From contig NZ_CP015423.1 in the NCBI RefSeq assembly GCF_001719045.1, positions 1,364,001 through 1,428,000 of the forward strand: DNA of 64,000 nucleotides. The letters run 5' to 3'. Source of the stretch: Paenibacillus polymyxa. Its GTDB lineage: Bacteria > Bacillota > Bacilli > Paenibacillales > Paenibacillaceae. Of the stretch, positions 26,465-36,876 are shown piece by piece. A model generated the notes under the pieces. It ran no database searches. It was not told the origin of the DNA and saw only the letters and a program-made list of their open reading frames with translations. The position numbers were made by a program, and so were the translations under genes. Position 1 is the stretch's first letter. The number at the start of each line of letters is the position of its first letter.

Positions 26465-28606
26465 TTACTCCGTCTGTGCCTGTACGTAACTAGGAAGTGA
26501 GCCATCATGCAATAGCCACAGCTCATGCAGCGCACGGGTACATCCTACATACAGCAGTTTGGCATCCCATGCCCGTTCTCCATAATGCTCATGGTCGGCA
26601 TCCGCCACAATAACTGCATCGAACTCCAGACCTTTGGATAGGTACACAGGCAGTACCGACAAACCGCCTTCATATTGCTTTTTACCACCGTCAATCAAAT
26701 TCACATCCAACCCCGCGCTTATGAAAACCTCATGTAGCTCCACGGCCTCTTTTAAGGTGCGGGTCAGCACAGAAACAGTACGATACTCCTTGGAGGACAG
26801 CTCTTTTAGAGCGGTGAGCAAACTCTGCTCACGCACGGATGAGTCGTAAGACATCGTGCGCACCGGATCGCCACTACGAAATACCGGAACTGCCGTAATA
26901 CCGCCGCGAACTCCCTGCTCCAAAATCGTATTTGCAAATTCTATAATTTCCAAGGTTGATCTGTAGCTCCGCGTAAGTGCAAAATACCCTGTATGTTCCG
27001 GCGCAAAAAGAGAACTCATTTCCTCCCACGCATGCACGCCACGGTATTCATGAATGCCCTGCGATAAATCGCCCAGTATCGTAAAGGAATGCCCTTTCAC
27101 GAACAAATCCAGCAATGCGATATGAAAAGGTGAAAAATCCTGCGCTTCATCAATGACCACATGGTCAAAACGTTGGGATGATTCTACCTCATGAATCAGC
27201 ACGTGAAGATACACTAACGCAGTCAGATCTTCTTCACGGATAATCTGTTTTCGCAGATCCGACTGTGTGGTCTTAAAAATAGCAGGCGGCAGAGAAGCCT
27301 TCATCTCCGCAGCCGTATCTGCGGGTAACCCTTTAGCTGCCTGAAAAAGCTGCTTGTAGAGCGTCAGTGCGTCATATTGTGGCCATTTTTTAGCATATGC
27401 CTTTTCACGTGCCCCTGCCTTTTTTTTGCGTTCCTTGAGCGCTGCCGCCGAAGGCGACTTTTTCAGCTCCATTTCAATCCAGCGGTGCACTCTTGCGAGC
27501 ACACGCTCCTTCCGCTTCGCGAGCGGATAAGGCTTATATTCCTCATTGAACCAATTCAAAATCTCAGCTCGCGGTAGCACCGCCCCATCCCATGGTGAAA
27601 AATCATCCTCTGGCACGGAAATGGGCTCCAGTCGTTCAACAAAAGCTTGAAGCAGCTCCATAAAATGAACCGAACCCTTGAATCTTCCCGGCGCCTCATC
27701 CATGGATTCCTTTCTCAGACTGCCACTCTCAAACCAATAAGATAATGTTTCGGCAGGATCAGCCAAAGGTAAATCCAAACCCAACAAATCCAGCGCCCAG
27801 TCTGCAAATGTACTTTGCTGAATATTCCCGACCCCCAGCTCTGGAAGTACATCTGAAATATAGTCAAGGAACATATGGTTTGGTGCGAAAATTACCATTT
27901 TGTCGGCCGATACCTGATCCTTGTATTGATACAGCAAAAATGCGAGCCGATGCAGCGCTATCGTCGTCTTGCCACTACCCGCCACCCCCTGAATAACGAG
28001 GGCTGTATTTTTAGCCGCACGGATGATCTGATCCTGCTCCGCCTGAATGGTAGATACGATATCCCGTAAACGGTTATCCTTGTTTTCTCCCAAACGATAA
28101 ACGAGAAACTCATCGGAAACGGCCGGCTCGTCGCTTTCACGATTATACGTATCGGCTACCCGTTCCAGGATTCTTTTCCGAATGACAACGTTGCGCTTCA
28201 GATAGACCAAGCCCTCAATGGTTCCCTCGGGAGCCTCATAGGACGCAGTTTCTTCACCACCTGTAAATGAATAAAACAAGCTGGCAATCGGTGCGCGCCA
28301 ATCAATCACCAGCGGATACGTTGACGTTTCTTCACGCTCCACTCCAATTTTACCGATATAAAGTGGCTTCCGCTGCCCTCTGCCACGTTCGTCAAAATCC
28401 ATACGACCAAAATAAGGCTCCTGCGAGCTTTTGGCCAAAGCCTGACGTTTTTCCTCCCGTGCCGATTCTAGCACTTGCTCCGTAAAATCATGCCCGGTGT
28501 ACACCGGCGTATTGCGAAGCCGTTCCAATCTCCGATCAATTTCCTCCATAGCAAGCGACAGCCTGTGCTGTTCTTCTTGATAGGCACTTTGAAACTCATT
28601 CTCCAT
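26465..28606 (-). CDS. helD: RNA polymerase recycling ATPase HelD (UvrD-like helicase fold)
   Basis: HelD removes stalled or post-termination RNA polymerase from DNA. The 713-residue protein has an N-terminal coiled coil (residues 1-60) that in B. subtilis HelD enters the polymerase secondary channel. It also has the WRAPIASLFY block, the Walker A GVAGSGKTT at 207-215, the Walker B DEAQDF near 486 and the motif VI-type VGCTRA near the C-terminus. It is a little shorter than B. subtilis HelD but has the same order of domains. AGGAGGT lies eight bases before the ATG. The gene is monocistronic. Confidence 0.9.
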   Translation of the reverse strand: MENEFQSAYQEEQHRLSLAMEEIDRRLERLRNTPVYTGHDFTEQVLESAREEKRQALAKSSQEPYFGRMDFDERGRGQRKPLYIGKIGVEREETSTYPLVIDWRAPIASLFYSFTGGEETASYEAPEGTIEGLVYLKRNVVIRKRILERVADTYNRESDEPAVSDEFLVYRLGENKDNRLRDIVSTIQAEQDQIIRAAKNTALVIQGVAGSGKTTIALHRLAFLLYQYKDQVSADKMVIFAPNHMFLDYISDVLPELGVGNIQQSTFADWALDLLGLDLPLADPAETLSYWFESGSLRKESMDEAPGRFKGSVHFMELLQAFVERLEPISVPEDDFSPWDGAVLPRAEILNWFNEEYKPYPLAKRKERVLARVHRWIEMELKKSPSAAALKERKKKAGAREKAYAKKWPQYDALTLYKQLFQAAKGLPADTAAEMKASLPPAIFKTTQSDLRKQIIREEDLTALVYLHVLIHEVESSQRFDHVVIDEAQDFSPFHIALLDLFVKGHSFTILGDLSQGIHEYRGVHAWEEMSSLFAPEHTGYFALTRSYRSTLEIIEFANTILEQGVRGGITAVPVFRSGDPVRTMSYDSSVREQSLLTALKELSSKEYRTVSVLTRTLKEAVELHEVFISAGLDVNLIDGGKKQYEGGLSVLPVYLSKGLEFDAVIVADADHEHYGERAWDAKLLYVGCTRALHELWLLHDGSLPSYVQAQTE

Positions 28607-28788
28607 TTCAGTTACCTCCTAAGAATATCAAGTCTCGATTTCTGCATCGCATTCACTTGCTCCGACACAAAAAAAGGAAAGTAAGCGTAACACATTTAAC
28701 CATAAAAATCCAACCTTATTTCCTAATACGCCTATTTCCCTATCCTTTCACAAAAGTATGCAGCTTTGCGGCACCAGCGAAGCGGCCT

Positions 28789-30606
28789 CTAATGCTCCAT
28801 ACTCCTCTCCCCCATCTCCACAAACTGCTTTTGAGCCAGCTCACGGTACACCTGATGGGACTCTAATAACTCAGTATGAGTTCCTGCACCGGTCACCTTG
28901 CCCTTGTCCAACACGATAATCTGATCGGAGTGAACCACTGTAGACAAACGATGAGCAATGACAATTGTCGTGCGTCCTTCCATCAAGTTCGCTAGGGCCT
29001 TCTGTACCTCATGCTCAGATGAGCTGTCCAGACTAGATGTAGCCTCATCCAGCATGAGAATGTCAGGGCTACGAAGAAGCGCACGCGCAATAGCGATCCG
29101 TTGACGCTGCCCTCCGGACAGCTTCATTCCCCGTTCTCCCACCTCAGTATTGTAGCCTTGAGGTAGATCCATAATAAATGTATCCGCATACGCCATCGTG
29201 GCTGCTCGTCTCACTTCTTCCAAGTCAGCTTCGCGCCCCAAGCCATATGTAATATTATCTCTGACCGTTCCGGTCATCATTGAGCTTTCCTGCGATACAT
29301 AACCAATTTTGGAGCGCCAGGAGGAAAGTGTATATGACGATATCGGTTCGTCTCCATAACGAATTTCACCTGTATCTGGCACATAAAAGCGTTCCAACAA
29401 TGAAAACAAGGTGGACTTCCCACTTCCACTCGGTCCCACGAATGCTGTCGTCCGGTTAGCCGGAATGACCAAGTTCGCATTATGAAGAACCTCTTCCCCT
29501 TCGGTATAAGAAAAGGCAACATCACGAAGTATAATATCTCTGCTCTCTTTTGCCGCTTCCTGCTTCAACTCGAGCGGTTCTTCTTCATGATCTAAAATCG
29601 TCTGAATCCGTTCAGTAGCCCCAACCACCTTTTGCAGACGTGAATACAGGGTCGTGAATTGTGCCATCGGTGTGATCACCTGAAACAGCAGCAAAATAAA
29701 AGCCACCAAATCCCCAGCGGTCAGCACACCCGATGCGACACGAACACCACCAACACCCAATATAATGACCAGCACTGCAGTCAGCAAGAAGGTAGAAATG
29801 GGACCTACAAGGGCCAGGATACGTGACTCTTGCAAACCGAAGCGGAACATCCGGTAAATACGATCCTCACCGGCCTGAGCCTCTCTGCTTTCGGTTCCGT
29901 AGGCCTTCACCAGTCTGATTTCGCCGATAACCTGACTCAACACTGAGGTCAGATCTGCCATCTCATCCTGCTGTTTTTTGGAGATGCGGTACATTTTTCT
30001 GCCTACCGGAAATAAAATCAGGGCTGTTAGCGGAACAATGGCCATAATAATGAGCGTCATCACCCAATCCAGATAAAATAACAATGCAATACCACCAATA
30101 ATTGCGATCACATTAGAAATCAGATTGACTAGATACTCCGTAATTAAGTTCATAATCAGGCTTGTGTCATTGGTGACGCGACTCATCGTATCTCCTGACC
30201 GATTCCGATCAAAGTAAGGGATAGGTAGAGATAAGATTTTATGCCATAAACGTTTGCGCAAATTAGCCACAATCTTATGCCCGGCATAGTTCAACATATA
30301 GATAGAAACCGCCGAAGCCACCGCTTGAAGCACAAAAGCGCCAAGCAGACCAACAATGACCATACGGTTTAGTGAAGAAAAGGTCAAGCCATCAATCAAC
30401 CCTTTGGTCATCATGGGTACGATTAAACCAGCAATGGTCTGAATCAGCGTCAGAATCAGGGCGATGATCAGAATTGCCTTGGGCGGATGCGCACTCGCAA
30501 TCAATTTGATAAACCGCCCCATGCCAGCCTTATCCGGTCTTTTACCCGGTTTTTCCTTCATCTGGTCCTCCTGCTCATCTTGGTGTGTATGATGTTTTTT
30601 TTCCAT
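28789..30606 (-). CDS. ABC transporter, fused permease and ATP-binding protein (MdlB/BmrA type)
   Basis: This half-transporter exporter has six membrane helices over residues 42-320 followed by a nucleotide-binding domain. Walker A is GPSGSGKST at 391-399, the signature LSGGQRQR is near 496, and Walker B is ILMLDEATSS near 516-525. A polar, histidine-rich N-terminal tail of about 30 residues precedes the first helix. It probably works as a homodimer exporting a lipid, drug or peptide; the substrate is unknown. No peptidase domain or peptide precursor gene is nearby. Confidence 0.92.
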   Translation of the reverse strand: MEKKHHTHQDEQEDQMKEKPGKRPDKAGMGRFIKLIASAHPPKAILIIALILTLIQTIAGLIVPMMTKGLIDGLTFSSLNRMVIVGLLGAFVLQAVASAVSIYMLNYAGHKIVANLRKRLWHKILSLPIPYFDRNRSGDTMSRVTNDTSLIMNLITEYLVNLISNVIAIIGGIALLFYLDWVMTLIIMAIVPLTALILFPVGRKMYRISKKQQDEMADLTSVLSQVIGEIRLVKAYGTESREAQAGEDRIYRMFRFGLQESRILALVGPISTFLLTAVLVIILGVGGVRVASGVLTAGDLVAFILLLFQVITPMAQFTTLYSRLQKVVGATERIQTILDHEEEPLELKQEAAKESRDIILRDVAFSYTEGEEVLHNANLVIPANRTTAFVGPSGSGKSTLFSLLERFYVPDTGEIRYGDEPISSYTLSSWRSKIGYVSQESSMMTGTVRDNITYGLGREADLEEVRRAATMAYADTFIMDLPQGYNTEVGERGMKLSGGQRQRIAIARALLRSPDILMLDEATSSLDSSSEHEVQKALANLMEGRTTIVIAHRLSTVVHSDQIIVLDKGKVTGAGTHTELLESHQVYRELAQKQFVEMGERSMEH

Positions 30607-30703
30607 ATGCCATCAACCTCGCTTCCTGTCTGACCATTCTTGTTCAAACAACAACACCCGCGCTCTGCGCGGGTATGAACAGTACAATCTATCTTCGAGT
30701 TTA

Positions 30704-32002
30704 CTACACCAGAGAATGAAGCACAAAGTTAGCCACAAACAGTACAGAAATGATATATAATGCAACAGGCACTTCCTTGCCCCGTCCTGCTGCCAGCTTG
30801 GCTACGGGGTATGCAATAAATCCAAATGCCATCCCGTCCACAATACTGTAAGTAAAGGGCATCATCACCATGATCAGAAATGCAGGAAACGCTTCAGTAA
30901 AATCACTGAAATCCATCTCTCGCACATTTTGCACCATTAGACCCCCAATGATGATCAACACGGGCGCAATGGCACTGTCAGGAATATAAGCCAACAGAGG
31001 AATAAAGAAAAACGTCGCTCCGAATAAAATAGCAGTTACCAGCGGTGTCATTCCCGAGCGTCCCCCCGCTGCAATGCCAGCCGTTGATTCCGCAGCGGCT
31101 ACCGCCGGACTGCTACCCAAAATACCGGCAAAGATATTGGTTACAGCCAACACACGCAAGCTGTTTTTAAATAAATCCGGTCTTCCAATCATGTTGGTTT
31201 GTGCAGTAATCATACCAATATTCTCGAATAGCACAATGAGTAGGAGCAAAAAGACAGCGATCCAGAAAGCTACCGAGACAATGCCTGAAAAGGAAAGCTC
31301 TCCAAACAATTGCCCATACTGTCGCACCGTTTCAGAGGTTCGTACCGTGCTTGTAGGCTCTACAGCTCCTAGTATATAAGCAAGGCCAGTTCCCGCCAAA
31401 ATGCTAATTAGTAAACCTCCCTGAACGTTACGCACAAACAATACAATAGCGAGCAGCAACGTTACACAAGCCGTAATTACCTTGGGATCATTAAAATGGC
31501 CAATAGCCACAAAAGTCGTCTGATGAGCAATCACGATGCCGCTTTTTTGCAATCCGATGAAGGTTAAAAACAACCCAATGCCCACCGTAATTCCGTGCTG
31601 CAAATTATGGGGAATCGCTTGGCTAATCAGCTTGTACAATGATGTAAAAGCCACAATGGCGAATAAAATCCCTGTGACGGCAACCACCATCAGCGCTTCC
31701 TGCCAGCTCAGCTTCATAGAATGTACGAGCGTATATGTGAAAAAAGCATTAATTCCCATCCCGGGTACAACGACCATTGGAGATTTCCCACCAAAAGCCA
31801 TAAGCAGGCAGCCGATCATCGATGTCAGCAGCGTCCCGAGCATTGCCCCTTGGAGGGGAATCCCGGCATCTGCCAAAATAGTTGCATTAACCATAACAAT
31901 GTATACAACGGAAAAATAAGAAATGGCCCCAGCGGCTAATTCCTTTTTCCAATGATGCTCGGGCTTGAAACCGAGACTTCTGGACCATAGTCCATCCTTC
32001 AT
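30704..32002 (-). CDS. NCS2 family purine permease (AzgA/PbuG group)
   Basis: This 432-residue membrane transporter has the hallmark GMGINAFFTYT and AAESTAGIAAGGRSG motifs of the COG2252 purine permeases. These take up adenine, guanine or hypoxanthine with protons. The ATG at 32002 has GGAGGG seven bases upstream; the open frame continues to 32104 without support. A long hairpin lies in the 60-120 bases upstream. No purine riboswitch core was found. Confidence 0.92.
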   Translation of the reverse strand: MKDGLWSRSLGFKPEHHWKKELAAGAISYFSVVYIVMVNATILADAGIPLQGAMLGTLLTSMIGCLLMAFGGKSPMVVVPGMGINAFFTYTLVHSMKLSWQEALMVVAVTGILFAIVAFTSLYKLISQAIPHNLQHGITVGIGLFLTFIGLQKSGIVIAHQTTFVAIGHFNDPKVITACVTLLLAIVLFVRNVQGGLLISILAGTGLAYILGAVEPTSTVRTSETVRQYGQLFGELSFSGIVSVAFWIAVFLLLLIVLFENIGMITAQTNMIGRPDLFKNSLRVLAVTNIFAGILGSSPAVAAAESTAGIAAGGRSGMTPLVTAILFGATFFFIPLLAYIPDSAIAPVLIIIGGLMVQNVREMDFSDFTEAFPAFLIMVMMPFTYSIVDGMAFGFIAYPVAKLAAGRGKEVPVALYIISVLFVANFVLHSLV

Positions 32003-32061
32003 ACCAAAACCCTCCAGCAAGTTGTTCAATCTGATTGCAGTAAGCTGCGCTTTTTCAAAAC

Positions 32062-32118
32062 AAAAAAGAGCTGTAGCAACTGTGACACAAAGGATGTGAT
32101 GCACAGAACTACAGGTCT
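32062..32118 (-). terminator. Long hairpin: terminator of tcdA or attenuator of the purine permease
   Basis: On the minus strand AAGACCTGTAG.TCTGTG pairs with CACAG..CTACAGCTCTT, with a further TCACA/TGTGT pairing inside, followed by TTTTTTGTTTT. It begins about 60 bases after the tcdA stop and ends 60 bases before the permease ATG. Little space remains for a separate promoter downstream. Confidence 0.7.
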
Positions 32119-32176
32119 TAAAGTGAATACATACTGATGTAAATCTACGAATGCACTGCCATGCTATTTTTGCAAC

Positions 32177-32926
32177 TTACACACCAGCGTGTTCTAACAA
32201 ATCCTTCACGGCTACACTAACCATGATCAGTCCTGCTACCGGAGGTACAAATGCATTGCTTGCAGGCGGCTGCTTCGCCTTCCGAATTTCAGGCGCGTTT
32301 GCAGGTACAATTTTTTTTGTAATTTCTTCACGTGGCTTCATCGGTTCCTCATCGGAGAACACAACTTTGACGCCTTTGGTAATGCCTTCCTTGCGCAACT
32401 TGGTACGGATGACACGGGCAATCGGGTCCATTCTCGTCTGGGAAATATCCGCAACTTGAAAACGACTTGGATCCATTTTATTCGCAGCGCCCATACTGGA
32501 GATCATCGGAATCCCCCGTTTCAGGCATTCCTTAATCAAATGAATTTTATATATAATCGTATCCGAAGCATCCAGCACATAATCCAATTCGTACTTGAAC
32601 AGTTCCTCATATGTTTCTTCTGTATAAAACATGTTCAGTGCAATCGCTTCACATTCAGGATTAATCAGCTTCACACGCTCTACCATCAGATCAGCCTTTT
32701 TTTGACCTACCGTCGTTGTCAACGCATGAATCTGGCGATTAATATTGGTGATATCTACAACATCTTTATCAATCAAAATGATGCGTCCAACACCCGTGCG
32801 CGCCAGTGCTTCCACTGCAATCGAACCGACACCGCCAATACCCAGCACGGCCACCGTGCTATTTTTCATAACCTCTAGACCTTCAGTTCCAATGGCCAGT
32901 TCCGTTCGTGAAAATTGATGCAACAA
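32177..32926 (-). CDS. tcdA: tRNA threonylcarbamoyladenosine dehydratase TcdA (YrvM-like)
   Basis: TcdA uses ATP to cyclise t6A37 to ct6A in ANN-decoding tRNAs. The 249-residue ThiF/E1-like protein has the nucleotide-binding loop GIGGVGS at about 30-36, the DKDVVDITNINRQ motif and the adenylation-domain DASDTI. The gene lies downstream of aspS as in Bacillus. The start is a TTG (32926) with GGAGGA nine bases upstream. Confidence 0.92.
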   Translation of the reverse strand: MLHQFSRTELAIGTEGLEVMKNSTVAVLGIGGVGSIAVEALARTGVGRIILIDKDVVDITNINRQIHALTTTVGQKKADLMVERVKLINPECEAIALNMFYTEETYEELFKYELDYVLDASDTIIYKIHLIKECLKRGIPMISSMGAANKMDPSRFQVADISQTRMDPIARVIRTKLRKEGITKGVKVVFSDEEPMKPREEITKKIVPANAPEIRKAKQPPASNAFVPPVAGLIMVSVAVKDLLEHAGV

Positions 32927-32986
32927 TATGGTATATCCTCCCTCACTGATTTAAACTCTATGCCTGAACTCCAGCATACAAACCAC

Positions 32987-33018
32987 GAACCCATTATCCA
33001 TATGAGGGTAACGGGTTC
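32987..33018 (-). terminator. Weak terminator after aspS
   Basis: GAACCCGTTA pairs with TAATGGGTTC but the minus-strand sequence that follows is GTGGTTTG, not a T-run. Read-through into tcdA is likely. Confidence 0.4.
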
Positions 33019-33078
33019 ATGGCATTCTATAAGCTATCTCATGCCAATGGATGGCACTTGCTAAGCCAAATGTTCGTC

Positions 33079-34857
33079 TTAAGCTTTAGGCGCAACAGGC
33101 TTCGGAGCAAGACGAATATGAAGCTGATCCAATTGAGCTTGATCCACTTCGGCTGGTGCATCCATAAGCAGGTCTGTCGCGCTGGCTGTTTTCGGGAATG
33201 CAATAGTTTCACGCAGGTTTGTACGACCTGCAAGCAGCATGACAAGACGGTCAAAACCGAAGGCAATACCACCATGTGGAGGCGTACCATATTCAAATGC
33301 ATCTAGCAGGTAACCGAATTTATCCTTCACTTCTTCAGGCGGCAGATTGAGCGCTTTGAACATTTTTTCCTGAACTTCACGTTTGAAAATCCGCATCGAG
33401 CCACCACCCACTTCGTAGCCGTTCAGCACGATATCATAGGCCTGAGCACGAACTTGACCAGGATCTGTGTCCAAGAGGGCCAGGTCTTCTTCCTTCGGAC
33501 GAGTGAACGGATGGTGCTCCGCTACATAACGTTTTTGTTCTTCGTCATAGCCGAGAAGCGGGAAGTCTACAACCCAGGCAAATTTGAATTTGTTATCGTC
33601 GATCAGTCCCAAATGACGGCCAATTTTCAGACGAAGTGCGCCCAATACATCAGCAACTACCTTTTTATTATCCGCAGAGAATAGTAACAGATCGCCTTCT
33701 TCGGCTCCTGTGCGCTCCTTCAATGCTTCGATTTCTTCCGGTGTGAAGAATTTAACGATAGGCCCCTTGAATTCGCCTTCTTTCACTTGAATCCAAGCCA
33801 AGCCCTTTGCTCCATAACGCGCTGCAAAAGGACCCAGGTCATCAATGTCCTTACGGCTCCACGTGCCACATCCTTTGGCATTAAGGACTTTAACTTCGCC
33901 ACCCTTTTCAATTACGGAAGCAAATACTTTCACACCACTGGTTGCCACGATATCATTAACATTTATCAGCTCAAGACCAAAACGCAGGTCAGGCTTGTCA
34001 GAACCATACTTGTCCATTGCCTCTGCATGTGTAATCCGTTGGAACGGTGTTTCCAGTTCTACCCCAACTGTTTCTTTGAACAATTTCACCATAAGACGCT
34101 CCATCATTGGCAGCAAGTCATCCTGTTGCATAAAGGAGGTCTCAATATCGACCTGCGTAAATTCAGGCTGGCGGTCAGCACGCAAGTCTTCATCACGGAA
34201 ACAACGTGCAATTTGGTAGTAGCGCTCCAGGCCACCCACCATCAGCAATTGCTTGTACAGTTGTGGCGATTGCGGCAAGGCGAAAAACTCACCCTCATGC
34301 ACCCGGCTAGGTACCAGATAATCACGTGCGCCCTCTGGGGAGCTTTTCGTCAAAATTGGTGTTTCCACCTCGACAAACTCTTCTCCGTCCAGGAAGTCAC
34401 GGAATATTTTTGCTGCTTTAGAGCGCAGTTTCAAGGTCTGGTACATTTCCGGACGACGCAGGTCCAAATAACGGTATTTTAAACGCAGAGACTCGTCCAC
34501 TTCTACACCATTTTCAATGAAGAACGGAGGTGTTTTAGATGCATTCAATACTTCGATTTCAGTGACGCGTACCTCAATTTCACCTGTAGGCAGGTTCGGG
34601 TTAATCGTTTCTGCATCACGCTTAACAATAGTACCGGTAACCTCAAGCACGTATTCACTACGGACACGATCCGCAATTTGCAGTGCGTCACCGGAATATG
34701 CCGGATTAAACACGATTTGTACAATTCCGCTACGGTCACGTAGGTCTATAAAAAGTACGCCCCCCAAATCACGACGAGTTTGTACCCAACCGTTCAATGT
34801 AACTGTTTCTCCGATATGCGCATGAGTCAATGCGCCGCATTGATGACTCCTTTTCAT
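33079..34857 (-). CDS. aspS: Aspartate--tRNA ligase
   Basis: AspRS activates aspartate and charges tRNA-Asp (in many bacteria also tRNA-Asn). The 592-residue bacterial-type protein has the N-terminal OB fold ([16 protein letters not shown]), the class II core with [16 protein letters not shown] (motif 2), the GAD insertion and [12 protein letters not shown] (motif 3). The ATG at 34857 has AGGAG eight bases upstream. It follows hisS by 86 bases and shares its T-box-controlled transcript. Whether it is discriminating cannot be told; gatCAB is outside the window. Confidence 0.97.
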   Translation of the reverse strand: MKRSHQCGALTHAHIGETVTLNGWVQTRRDLGGVLFIDLRDRSGIVQIVFNPAYSGDALQIADRVRSEYVLEVTGTIVKRDAETINPNLPTGEIEVRVTEIEVLNASKTPPFFIENGVEVDESLRLKYRYLDLRRPEMYQTLKLRSKAAKIFRDFLDGEEFVEVETPILTKSSPEGARDYLVPSRVHEGEFFALPQSPQLYKQLLMVGGLERYYQIARCFRDEDLRADRQPEFTQVDIETSFMQQDDLLPMMERLMVKLFKETVGVELETPFQRITHAEAMDKYGSDKPDLRFGLELINVNDIVATSGVKVFASVIEKGGEVKVLNAKGCGTWSRKDIDDLGPFAARYGAKGLAWIQVKEGEFKGPIVKFFTPEEIEALKERTGAEEGDLLLFSADNKKVVADVLGALRLKIGRHLGLIDDNKFKFAWVVDFPLLGYDEEQKRYVAEHHPFTRPKEEDLALLDTDPGQVRAQAYDIVLNGYEVGGGSMRIFKREVQEKMFKALNLPPEEVKDKFGYLLDAFEYGTPPHGGIAFGFDRLVMLLAGRTNLRETIAFPKTASATDLLMDAPAEVDQAQLDQLHIRLAPKPVAPKA

Positions 34858-34943
34858 AATACACACTCCTGTTTATGTTTAGTAGTTAATGCTATATGAC
34901 AGCCAGAGGGAAACTTCCCCTGACTGATGTTACATTATTTTGT

Positions 34944-36188
34944 TTATCCTAATTCTTCCACCAGCTGATCCAGCTTAACGGTACGCTGCTCGCCGGTTTC
35001 CATGTTTTTCAGTGCAATTTCACCCTGAACCAGCTCATCCTCACCCAGAATCGCAGTATACCTTGCTTTAAAGCGATCGGCTGATTTCATCTGCGCCTTC
35101 ATTTTACGCCCCAGATAATCTCGTTCTGCGGAAAATCCGGCTTGACGCAACTTGAATAGTTGTTTAGTTACTTCCGTTTCTGCTGCTTCTCCCAACGCTA
35201 CCATATAGATATCTAACGGCTTGGCTTCGTTCAGTTTGACACCTTGATGCTCCAAGATCAGCTGAATTCGCTCCAGTCCAATGCCAAAACCAATGCCCGG
35301 CTGATCCGGTCCGCCCAGATCCCCAACCAATCCGTTGTAGCGGCCGCCTCCACCGATCGTGTCTATGGCACCAATTCCTTCGGCTTTGAATTCGAACGCT
35401 GTCAACGTATAATAATCCAGCCCCCGTACCAAGCGAGGGTTAACTGTATATTCCACGCCCATGGCATCCAAATTTTGCTTCACTTTCTCAAAGTGTGTGC
35501 GGGATTCCTCGTCCAAGCTATCCAAAATCGAAGGTGCACCTCCAAATTTGTCCTGGTCATCTTTGCTATCCAGCACTCGTAGCGGATTACGCTCAATGCG
35601 TGCTTGGCTCTCCTTGGTCAACGTATCCTTAATTGGCATCAAGAAGTCTACCAGATGCTGACGATAAGCTGCCCGGCTGGCTGCATTACCGACGGAGTTA
35701 ATCTCCACCTGTACTCCTTTCAAGCCCAGTTCACGGCAGAATTGATACCCGAAAGCAATAACTTCTGCATCCAACGCCGGATCGACCGCACCAAATGCTT
35801 CAATTCCAAATTGGTGAAACTGGCGCTGACGCCCAGCCTGTGGACGCTCATACCGGAACATCGGGCCGATATAATACAGCTTAGTTACATCCGGCTCCCC
35901 GTATAGTTTGTTCTCCACATAGGAGCGGACAACCCCTGCTGTTCCTTCTGGACGCAAAGTCATGCTGCGCTTTCCTTTATCCTCAAAAGTATACATTTCT
36001 TTTTCCACCACATCCGTCGTTTCACCCACACCTCGAACGAACAAATTCGTTTGTTCGAACATGGGTGTACGAATCTCTCGGTAATTAAAGCGGCGGCTAA
36101 TCTCACGGGCTTTTTCCTCGACAACTTGCCATTTTTCTACACTGCCCGGCAGCAAATCCTGTGTTCCCGTCGGTTTTTGAAAGGCCAT
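34944..36188 (-). CDS. hisS: Histidine--tRNA ligase
   Basis: HisRS charges tRNA-His. The 414-residue protein has class II motif 2 (FRYERPQAGRQRQFHQ), the HisRS-specific LVRGLDYYT, motif 3 (GFGIGLERI) and the C-terminal anticodon-binding domain. GGGGGGA lies before the ATG. It is the first gene of hisS-aspS and is preceded by a T-box leader that appears to respond to tRNA-Asp. Confidence 0.97.
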   Translation of the reverse strand: MAFQKPTGTQDLLPGSVEKWQVVEEKAREISRRFNYREIRTPMFEQTNLFVRGVGETTDVVEKEMYTFEDKGKRSMTLRPEGTAGVVRSYVENKLYGEPDVTKLYYIGPMFRYERPQAGRQRQFHQFGIEAFGAVDPALDAEVIAFGYQFCRELGLKGVQVEINSVGNAASRAAYRQHLVDFLMPIKDTLTKESQARIERNPLRVLDSKDDQDKFGGAPSILDSLDEESRTHFEKVKQNLDAMGVEYTVNPRLVRGLDYYTLTAFEFKAEGIGAIDTIGGGGRYNGLVGDLGGPDQPGIGFGIGLERIQLILEHQGVKLNEAKPLDIYMVALGEAAETEVTKQLFKLRQAGFSAERDYLGRKMKAQMKSADRFKARYTAILGEDELVQGEIALKNMETGEQRTVKLDQLVEELG

Positions 36189-36254
36189 TAACGTATCCCC
36201 CCATCGTTGTATTTCGTATTGTGCACTTCTTATTGCTCCACTTTCAAATAAAAC

Positions 36255-36623
36255 AAAAAATCCCTCGTCCTGTTAACATTAACAGGGACGAGGGATTGTC
36301 GTTTACAAATCACCCGTGGTACCACCCACATTCCGGAGTTTACCCAGACAACCAGCATAAGAATCACTCATTGCCCGTCAGCATTATACTGACTCCGCTC
36401 ATACGTATAACGCCCGTAACGCGCAGTACGGCTATTATGCAGGACCATCCACTGTCGGCACAGTTGCAATGTACTTTCAGTAGGGTTTCCTCAATTGTTC
36501 GCCGCCTGTTCTCGGGGAGGTCATTCATCCGCTCATCAAGGGAATTTTTACAGCCTGGAAATTCCTCTCTGCGCTTGTGGGTTCGGAGTACTTGGTCCCG
36601 TCATCAAATCATTTTTCATTATT
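36255..36623 (-). promoter_or_regulatory. T-box leader of hisS-aspS, apparently Asp-specific
   Basis: The leader has the T-box core GGGTGGTACCACGGG (36313-36327) and a terminator with arms AATCCCTCGTCC and GACGAGGGATT followed by TTTTTTG (36255-36297). Stem I can be folded with lower helix CGGG/CCCG, the AGTA loop-E motif at 36589-36592, an AGAGAGG element and a GGAATTT/AAAAATTCC distal helix. In the specifier loop (TGAATGACCT) the aspartate codon GAC lies at 36520-36522; no histidine codon is present there. The TGGN base is T, which can wobble with G73 of tRNA-Asp and not with C73 of tRNA-His. Confidence 0.88.
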
Positions 36624-36628
36624 TTATG

Positions 36629-36657
36629 ATTTTAATGAACCGCTTCGACAAAGTCAA
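36629..36657 (-). promoter_or_regulatory. Sigma-A promoter of the hisS-aspS leader
   Basis: TTGACT (36652-36657), a 17-base spacer and TAAAAT (36629-36634) on the minus strand precede the T-box. Confidence 0.75.
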
Positions 36658-36702
36658 GACATTCTCCCTATAATCGGACAAATAAGGCTTATAAAAAGAA
36701 AA

Positions 36703-36727
36703 AACCTGCGGAAACGGTCCGCAGGTT
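36703..36727 (-). terminator. Terminator of the stress-protein gene upstream of hisS
   Basis: AACCTGCGG pairs perfectly with CCGCAGGTT, followed on the minus strand by TTTTTTCTTTTT. It separates the 36877-37347 gene from the hisS promoter. Confidence 0.9.
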
Positions 36728-36876
36728 CAAAAAGATATATCAAAAGGGGGTCATGCTGTTATTATAAACAACGAATATTAAGGAATGATGTTTCGAATAT
36801 TACAATTGTATTACAGTCACTCTTTTGTAGCTGAATTTCTCCAGTATCGACAATCTCTTGTGTCGCGCTCTCAGCT

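Noticed and set aside
32003..32180. Purine riboswitch before the NCS2 permease
   Set aside because: The conserved joining segments of the purine aptamer were not found.
32927..33078. 6S RNA between aspS and tcdA, as remembered from B. subtilis
   Set aside because: The gap is about 150 bases and shows only one short hairpin, not a long duplex with a central bubble.
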